A stretch of 11,775 bases of DNA from an uncultured Cellvibrio sp. (lineage in GTDB: Bacteria; Pseudomonadota; Gammaproteobacteria; Pseudomonadales; Cellvibrionaceae). The position numbers and the translations under genes were made by a program. This document shows, in pieces, positions 7,817 to 11,775 of the stretch. Below the pieces are notes generated by a model. It saw nothing but the letters and a program-made list of their open reading frames with translations. It did no database searches and was not told where the DNA came from. The stretch lies in assembly GCA_946886255.1 (NCBI GenBank), contig CAMPIG010000107.1, positions 1 through 11,775 on the forward strand, read 5' to 3'. Numbering within the stretch: the stretch's first letter is position 1; each line of letters starts with the position of its first letter.

Positions 7817-9133
7817 TCATTGGGTTTTCAGATATTTCGCAGGGGCTGCGTGGCTGATACGCCATGCCGGTAAGAACCCGCTGAACAGTGTTGCAGCAAA
7901 CGCAAGCAAAATTGCCGCAATAACCGTAACGCCATTAAAGACAGCGACATTTTCATAGTTGCTATAAAGGCCACGTACGCCCGCCAGCCCCCCTATCGAC
8001 AAGAGCAATCCCAGCAGTGAGCCTGCAGCGCCGACAACAAAGGCTTCCATCAGGTGCTGGAAAAAGATGGAATAGCGACTCGCCCCCAGGGCGCGGCGCA
8101 CTCCCGCCTCCGGTGCTTTACGCAGGAACTTTGCGAGCATCAGGACAGTGCTATTGACAAGGCAGATCATGAGAAACACAAAGGACAGTATCAATAACTC
8201 TTTATTGTCTTTAGATACCACGTTGTTGATATCCAACCACTCCTGAGGTGTATTCAATTGATATCCCGGCGACCGTTTAAAACGACCACGCTCTTTTTGC
8301 AACGCAATATAATTCTCCAGAAATTGCGAAAATTCCTGACGTTTTTCCAGAGAGTTGAACTCTACCCATGTCTGTATCCATATCAATTCGCTTTGCAGAA
8401 AATCTTCGTGGGTTTTGACGAGTTCGTCGGCAGACCAGCCCTGGATATTACCCCAGTGTTGGTAAGGCTTTTCTGCAGCATGAAAGAACGGAAAATAAGC
8501 GTCGGGAGCAGACTCAAACGCAAGATTATTCAAATCGTAAACGTTCGGGACTAACTGCCATCGCTCGCTGACAACACCGATGATGGTGAATATCTCGTTA
8601 TCGAGCGTGATGGCTTTGCCCACACTATCTTCGCCATCAAAAAGTTTGCGGCTAAGCCCTTCACTGATCACCACCACTCGCTCAGGGCCCTCGTCTGCAT
8701 TTTTATCCCAAGGTCCACCCTGGATAAATTGCACATCAAACATACTAAAAAAATCCCGAGTCGTCATGCGAGTGCTGTACGCAGTGGGTGGCTCAGTTGA
8801 TTCCGGCACCTGGATCATGACGCCAGCTTTACGCATGATCACGATACTGTCTGCGAGCTTCGCATCATAAAGCGCCTTGGCATCCTGATAAGTAACTTGC
8901 GGCGGAATGGCATTCAGGCTGAAGTACTCACGTTCTGGGTCCCAGGTATTCAACTGGACCGCAAACAGGCGATCATTTTTATGCGCCAATGGATTGCTCG
9001 ACACCACAGAGTGCATCGTCAAAATGGTGAGATTGGCCGCGATTCCCGTTGCGATGGCAACCACCATCAGGAGGGATAACGCCGGCGTTTTTTGCAGGCT
9101 CAACCATGAGAGGCGCAGGTAATATTTCCACAT
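7817..9133 (-). CDS. ABC transporter permease, FtsX/MacB type (first of two)
   Basis: Membrane subunit of 438 residues paired with the permease encoded next. The ATG at 9133 (MWKYYLRLSW) is chosen because GGAG lies 8 bases upstream and the frame's earlier start at 9208 would run back into the ATPase gene. One helix near the N-terminus (about 18-38) is followed by a long periplasmic region (about 40-310), then three helices (about 313-337, 362-385 and 400-425). The FtsX-type loop EAGVRRALGASRYSIF follows the second helix. The periplasmic part contains MacB-core-like stretches (RVVVISEGLSRKLF, DSVGKAITLDNEIFTIIGVV). The C-terminal LPAWRISHAAPAKYLKTQ resembles the PxxxAxxxxPxxALR tail of MacB permeases. 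The gap to the ATPase stop is 16 bases. The substrate cannot be told from sequence. Confidence 0.93.
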   Translation of the reverse strand: MWKYYLRLSWLSLQKTPALSLLMVVAIATGIAANLTILTMHSVVSSNPLAHKNDRLFAVQLNTWDPEREYFSLNAIPPQVTYQDAKALYDAKLADSIVIMRKAGVMIQVPESTEPPTAYSTRMTTRDFFSMFDVQFIQGGPWDKNADEGPERVVVISEGLSRKLFDGEDSVGKAITLDNEIFTIIGVVSERWQLVPNVYDLNNLAFESAPDAYFPFFHAAEKPYQHWGNIQGWSADELVKTHEDFLQSELIWIQTWVEFNSLEKRQEFSQFLENYIALQKERGRFKRSPGYQLNTPQEWLDINNVVSKDNKELLILSFVFLMICLVNSTVLMLAKFLRKAPEAGVRRALGASRYSIFFQHLMEAFVVGAAGSLLGLLLSIGGLAGVRGLYSNYENVAVFNGVTVIAAILLAFAATLFSGFLPAWRISHAAPAKYLKTQ

Positions 9134-9149
9134 ATTTTTTGCTCCGTTC

Positions 9150-9878
9150 CTAAATCGCCTGGCTAGTGAAATTCTCAACGGGTTTACCCGCATCAGCGTA
9201 GGATTCATATACCCTGAAATCCGTTACTTGCCCGTCCACAATCTGAATGTTGCGATGGGCACGCCGCGCCAGATCAGGATCATGGGTAACCATCACGATA
9301 GTCATACCGGCTTTATTAATATCTCCCAGCATGTCCATAACCTGCCGCGCCATCAACGAATCGAGGTTACCGGTAGGTTCATCCGCTAACAAAAATTTGG
9401 GCTCTCCAGCAAGCGCGCGCGCGATAGCAACGCGCTGCTGTTGTCCACCAGATAATTGCGAAGGTAGATGACGCGCACGCGCCGCCAGCCCGACCATTTC
9501 AAGTGCGTTGTTAATGCGTTTTTTTCTTTCCGCGCCGGAAAAGCCGCGATAGCGCAGCGGCACATCAACGTTATCGAAGATGTTGAGGTCTGCGATAAGG
9601 TTGAAGCCCTGAAAGATAAAGCCGATTTTTTCGTTACGTAATCTTGACCGTGTATTGTCGCTCAGCTGACTGACATCTTGTCCATCGAGCCGATAACTGC
9701 CTTCTTCAAATGTCTCCAGCAATCCGGCGATATTCAGGAAAGTCGTTTTGCCCGAGCCTGACGGTCCGGTTACGGCAACGAACTCTCCTTCGCGAACTTC
9801 AAGGTTAAAATCACGCAGCGCATGGGTTTCAATCATGTCTGTGCGGTATATTTTTTTTATGGATTGCATCTTCAACAT
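9150..9878 (-). CDS. ABC transporter ATPase, LolD/MacB type
   Basis: Cytosolic nucleotide-binding subunit of 242 residues, the usual length for the LolD/MacB/FtsE class. All ATPase motifs are intact: Walker A GPSGSGKT (38-45), Q-loop Gln90 (FIFQGFNL), signature LSGGQQQR (142-149), Walker B FLLADEPTG (162-170), D-loop NLDS (171-174) and switch His199 (VTHD). The ADEPTGNLD string and the FIFQ-FNL Q-loop are typical of ATPases that pair with FtsX-type permeases. The ATG at 9878 follows GGGGA by 9 bases and lies 18 bases after the adaptor stop. In MacB the ATPase and permease are one chain; here they are three separate proteins. A C-terminal extension of about 20 residues after the core (YESYADAGKPVENFTSQAI) has no function I can assign. 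Confidence 0.96.
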   Translation of the reverse strand: MLKMQSIKKIYRTDMIETHALRDFNLEVREGEFVAVTGPSGSGKTTFLNIAGLLETFEEGSYRLDGQDVSQLSDNTRSRLRNEKIGFIFQGFNLIADLNIFDNVDVPLRYRGFSGAERKKRINNALEMVGLAARARHLPSQLSGGQQQRVAIARALAGEPKFLLADEPTGNLDSLMARQVMDMLGDINKAGMTIVMVTHDPDLARRAHRNIQIVDGQVTDFRVYESYADAGKPVENFTSQAI

Positions 9879-9896
9879 TGGTACTGTTCCCCTGCT

Positions 9897-11174
9897 TTAA
9901 TTGGTTATCAAGATATGTTCGCTGTTCGCTTTTGTGGGCAAGGAAGAAATGATGATGGTATCTCCTGGTTGTAAACCATCTACAACTTCCATGTGCCGGA
10001 GATTTGAACCACCAAGCACCACTGGCACACGCACGGCTTTGTTGTCGCTAACTCGGTAGACGTGGCCACGAAAGCCGTCAAAAAATGAACCGCGGTTAAC
10101 AATCAATACATCCGGTTTATTTTCCAATAGGATTTTTGCGGTTAACCGTTGGCTTTGGCGGAGGTTCGCCGGCAATGTCTCAGTAAAGCGAATGCGCGCG
10201 CTGACACCACCGTTGATCACTTCCGGTGAGATGGCGGTGACCACGCCGGGATAATTGGCGCCGCTCAACGAAATTTCTGCCTCCATCAAAGGCGCTATGT
10301 CATCGGCAAATCCTTCCGGTACCACGGTTTCAACTTCAAATGCGGTCAGGTCGACCACGGTGATCAGCGCCTGGTTAGGGGATACGGCCTGGCGATCAAT
10401 CACCTGGACATTTCCAATCATGCCCCCCACCGGAGAAACTATGGCTAGCTCCCCCACACGTCGCTTCAACGCATCCACCAGAAGCTGCTGGCTTTTTAGT
10501 TGCAATATAAGAGATTCAACATCAAAGCCCAAAGACTCGTTCGCAAGTTCACCGTTTTGTTTGGCCTGCACAAGTTCAAGTTGTGCACGCTCCAGGTCAT
10601 CAATGGACTTTTCGTATTCCAGTTGGCTGATCAGATTTTTTTGAATCGCCAGTTCCGCACGGCGGGCCTCGCGCGCCATCGCCTTTTCGTTCACCTGCGC
10701 CATTGCGACAGTCTGTTCCAATTCAAGCTTCTGCCGTTTTGATTCGATTTTTTGACGGCCAAGATCAGCCTCGACACGCGTAAGATTAGCTGTCTCCTGT
10801 GCGAGTAATTCATTCAGGTCCGGACTGATTATCCTGGCCAGCAACTGACCTTGCTCCACCGCATCACCAGCTTTAACTGACAAATCTACGTAGCCTTGTT
10901 CAGGGCTGAATAAAGTTGGACTGTTAGCCGCAACAATTCGCCCCTGTGAAACAACATCGCGCACCAGGGTTCCGCGCTCAACCTGCGCCAGGCGTACCGA
11001 CTCCCGCTTGACCACCAGCCCCGATACAGACACCTCACTCACATAAATAAATGCCGCTGCCGCCAATACCAACAGCAATAATAGAACGCCTATTGCAGCA
11101 ATGCGTTTTGTAGAAGCCCCGGGTTGGACCAGCAATAAATCCTGAGCGGAGGTATCAGCAATTTTCATATTCAT
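9897..11174 (-). CDS. Periplasmic adaptor (membrane fusion) protein, MacA/HlyD-like
   Basis: Inner-membrane-anchored adaptor of 425 residues that would link the ABC permeases to an outer-membrane channel. There is a short cytosolic start, one helix (about 25-46, IAAIGVLLLLLVLAAAAFIY), the first half of a lipoyl-like domain (about 90-115, VKAGDAVEQGQLLARI), a long charged helical hairpin (about 116-240, rich in E, K, R, Q and L), the second lipoyl half (about 242-275, IVSPVGGMIGNVQVIDRQAV), a beta-barrel (276-350) and a membrane-proximal domain (355-425). It is the first gene of the operon. The ATG at 11174 and another ATG at 11168 are both possible; neither has a strong ribosome site. The uncleaved anchor helix sets it apart from lipoprotein adaptors. 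No TolC-like gene accompanies it here. Confidence 0.93.
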   Translation of the reverse strand: MNMKIADTSAQDLLLVQPGASTKRIAAIGVLLLLLVLAAAAFIYVSEVSVSGLVVKRESVRLAQVERGTLVRDVVSQGRIVAANSPTLFSPEQGYVDLSVKAGDAVEQGQLLARIISPDLNELLAQETANLTRVEADLGRQKIESKRQKLELEQTVAMAQVNEKAMAREARRAELAIQKNLISQLEYEKSIDDLERAQLELVQAKQNGELANESLGFDVESLILQLKSQQLLVDALKRRVGELAIVSPVGGMIGNVQVIDRQAVSPNQALITVVDLTAFEVETVVPEGFADDIAPLMEAEISLSGANYPGVVTAISPEVINGGVSARIRFTETLPANLRQSQRLTAKILLENKPDVLIVNRGSFFDGFRGHVYRVSDNKAVRVPVVLGGSNLRHMEVVDGLQPGDTIIISSLPTKANSEHILITN

Positions 11175-11200
11175 AGCGGTGGCTCAAATGTGTTTGCTTA

Positions 11201-11216
11201 TGCATTACAAAAGCCA
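11201..11216 (-). promoter_or_regulatory. Candidate sigma-54 (-24/-12) promoter of the transporter operon
   Basis: On the minus strand TGGCTTTTGTAATGCA has TGGC and TGCA with the required GG-N10-GC spacing (consensus TGGCAC-N5-TTGCA). The predicted start of transcription falls near 11190, some 15 bases before the adaptor ATG. A second, poorer overlapping match starts 6 bases upstream (TGGTATGGCTTTTGT). Presence of an NtrC-type activator gene in the same operon makes this reading likely. Confidence 0.55.
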
Positions 11217-11294
11217 TACCAATTGCGCAAGGAGTTTCTAAGTGACTGAAATTAATGGATTTATAGGGTGTTACTACTAGAGACACACATAGAG

Positions 11295-11342
11295 AAAGTG
11301 TCCGCTAAAGTGTCCGCCGTGTCCTCGGGAGGTGGGCGGACA
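11295..11342. promoter_or_regulatory. Cluster of TGTCCGC elements, candidate activator binding sites
   Basis: AAAGTGTCCGC occurs twice (11295-11305 and 11307-11317) with an exact 12-base period, then a partial GTGTCC (11319-11324), then the inverse GGCGGACA (11335-11342). TGTCCGCC (11311-11318) and GGCGGACA form a perfect 8-bp inverted repeat with a 16-base centre, which itself contains CCTC-GG-GAGG (11323-11332). The cluster lies about 80-130 bases upstream of the -24 element, a normal distance for a sigma-54 activator. The dimeric Fis domain of the operon's regulator is the natural candidate to bind it; that link is inferred. Confidence 0.5.
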
Positions 11343-11591
11343 GCTGGCAACTTTGTGTTGTATACAGAGCAGGATAATTTGGAAAAATGTTTTTTGCTTG
11401 GCGACATCGATACATCATTTGAAAAATATCCCTCCCATCCATCGGTTTTGTTGATCAGGTATTGCCTGAAGTGGACACTGGCCGTGACAAACTCATAAAA
11501 GCTGAATCCGAAGATTCTATTTTCCTTCTTGAGAACAATGTCATTTTTTGAACCGCGCTTTATGAACGATCCCGCGAATAATCTGCAGCAA
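11343..11591. other. Intergenic stretch without a supported gene
   Basis: About 250 bases between the TGTCCGC cluster and the terminator hairpin. Short open frames exist on the plus strand, but none has a ribosome site, a recognisable domain or a convincing start. The AGTGGACACT palindrome at 11470-11479 is the only element I can point to. Confidence 0.5.
11470..11479. promoter_or_regulatory. Outlying AGTGTCC-like palindrome AGTGGACACT
   Basis: AGTG-GA-CACT is palindromic, and its minus strand reads AGTGTCC, the core of the elements at 11295-11342. It lies about 255 bases upstream of the -24 element. It may be a further binding site of the same regulator, or chance. Confidence 0.25.
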
Positions 11592-11639
11592 AAAATGAAA
11601 AACCCCGCCTATCTTGCGATAGGCGGGGTTTTTCATTTT
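11592..11639. terminator. Bidirectional rho-independent terminator, 22-bp stem
   Basis: A perfect inverted repeat: two 22-base arms (11592-11613 and 11618-11639) around the loop TTGC. The GC core CCCCGCCTATC is flanked by A tracts on one side and T tracts on the other, so it can terminate in either direction. It begins 3 bases past the CCA end of the tRNA-Ala-like fragment on the minus strand, where the terminator of a tRNA-Ala gene would sit. Confidence 0.9.
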
Positions 11640-11642
11640 ATT

Positions 11643-11658
11643 TGGTGGAGCTAAGCGG
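11643..11658 (-). pseudogene. 3'-end fragment resembling tRNA-Ala
   Basis: On the minus strand CCGCTTAGCTCCACCA matches, from memory, the end of the T-arm, the 3' acceptor strand and CCA of gammaproteobacterial tRNA-Ala genes. The match continues three more bases with one mismatch (ATTCCGC instead of ATCCCGC) and then stops. Upstream there is no T-loop, anticodon arm or D-arm, so this is not a working tRNA. Together with the terminator just downstream it looks like the tail of a tRNA-Ala transcription unit left by recombination or used as an attachment site. Confidence 0.5.
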
Positions 11659-11775
11659 AATGCACTCGGCACATCCATGTGCCTCGCCCTACGGGCAGCT
11701 TCGCTGTGAAAAACGGCTGTCCTCGGCAACTGCTCCTGCGTTGCTCTACCTCCGGAATGCCGGACCACTGCATCC
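11659..11775. repeat. Hairpin-rich intergenic element, probable interspersed repeat
   Basis: Four short hairpins follow one another: GGCACAT-CC-ATGTGCC (11668-11683, 7-bp arms), GCCC-TAC-GGGC (11686-11696), GCAAC/GTTGC with a 9-base loop (11726-11744) and TCCGG-AATG-CCGGA (11751-11764). Open frames through it have the arginine-rich, low-complexity look of translated non-coding repeats. The series runs off the right edge. Such arrays of small palindromes are typical of REP-like or MITE-like intergenic repeats; copy number in the genome is not visible here. Confidence 0.45.

Noticed and set aside
11268..11498. Open frame of 76 codons on the plus strand
   Set aside because: It starts with GTG without a ribosome site, runs antisense through the TGTCCGC regulatory cluster and shows no recognisable family.
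11440..11550. Short plus-strand stretch reading DKLIKAESEDSIFLLENNVIF before a TGA
   Set aside because: It looks faintly protein-like, but it is under 45 codons between stops, has no start with a ribosome site and no upstream continuation. A decayed gene remnant cannot be shown.
11643..11720. Complete tRNA-Ala gene on the minus strand
   Set aside because: Only the last 16-19 bases fit; no T-loop, anticodon stem, D-arm or 5' acceptor strand is found upstream.
11541..11768. Open frame of 75 codons on the minus strand
   Set aside because: It passes through the tRNA-Ala-like fragment and the terminator stem, is arginine-rich with no domain, and overlaps the hairpin repeat.

Overview
The window looks like chromosomal DNA of a Gram-negative proteobacterium, most likely a gammaproteobacterium of the polysaccharide-degrading, Cellvibrio-like kind. 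The grounds are a large TonB-dependent receptor of the Xanthomonas/Caulobacter type, a sigma-54 activator, a periplasmic adaptor protein, moderate base composition and strong AGGA-type ribosome binding sites. The genus is inference. All supported genes lie on the minus strand, so the order of transcription runs from high to low coordinates. I found no transposase, integrase, CRISPR array or complete RNA gene.

Right end (11175-11775): a non-coding stretch. From its outer edge inward it holds a run of small hairpins that looks like an interspersed repeat, a 16-base piece identical (from memory) to the 3' end of a tRNA-Ala gene, a 22-bp-stem terminator hairpin, a cluster of TGTCCGC elements in direct and inverted orientation, and a sigma-54-like -24/-12 promoter just before the first operon gene.

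Operon (11174 down to 3901): six genes with gaps of 15-18 bases or a short overlap. They encode a membrane-anchored periplasmic adaptor (MacA/HlyD-like), a LolD/MacB-type ATPase, two separate FtsX/MacB-type permeases, an NtrC-type response regulator with receiver, AAA+ and Fis domains, and an NtrY-like histidine kinase. The likely picture is a MacAB-like export or envelope-stress transporter whose operon also encodes its own two-component system. The kinase phosphorylates the regulator, which binds the TGTCCGC cluster about 80-130 bases upstream of the -24/-12 promoter and activates the whole operon. No outer-membrane channel gene is present, so a TolC-like protein from elsewhere would be needed if this is a tripartite pump.

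Left part (3900-1): a 382-base intergenic stretch, then a TonB-dependent receptor of 943 residues with its own terminator, then the first 190 codons of a secreted protein of unknown function that runs off the left edge. The receptor and the secreted protein share an exact 11-base motif upstream of their start codons. That hints at common control, perhaps for uptake and processing of an oligosaccharide, but the substrate is not visible.

Nothing here is a clearly new system. The points most worth checking are the sigma-54/TGTCCGC regulatory layout, the altered GAFTGA loop of the regulator, the tRNA-Ala 3' fragment beside the hairpin repeat, and the shared motif in front of the receptor and the secreted protein.
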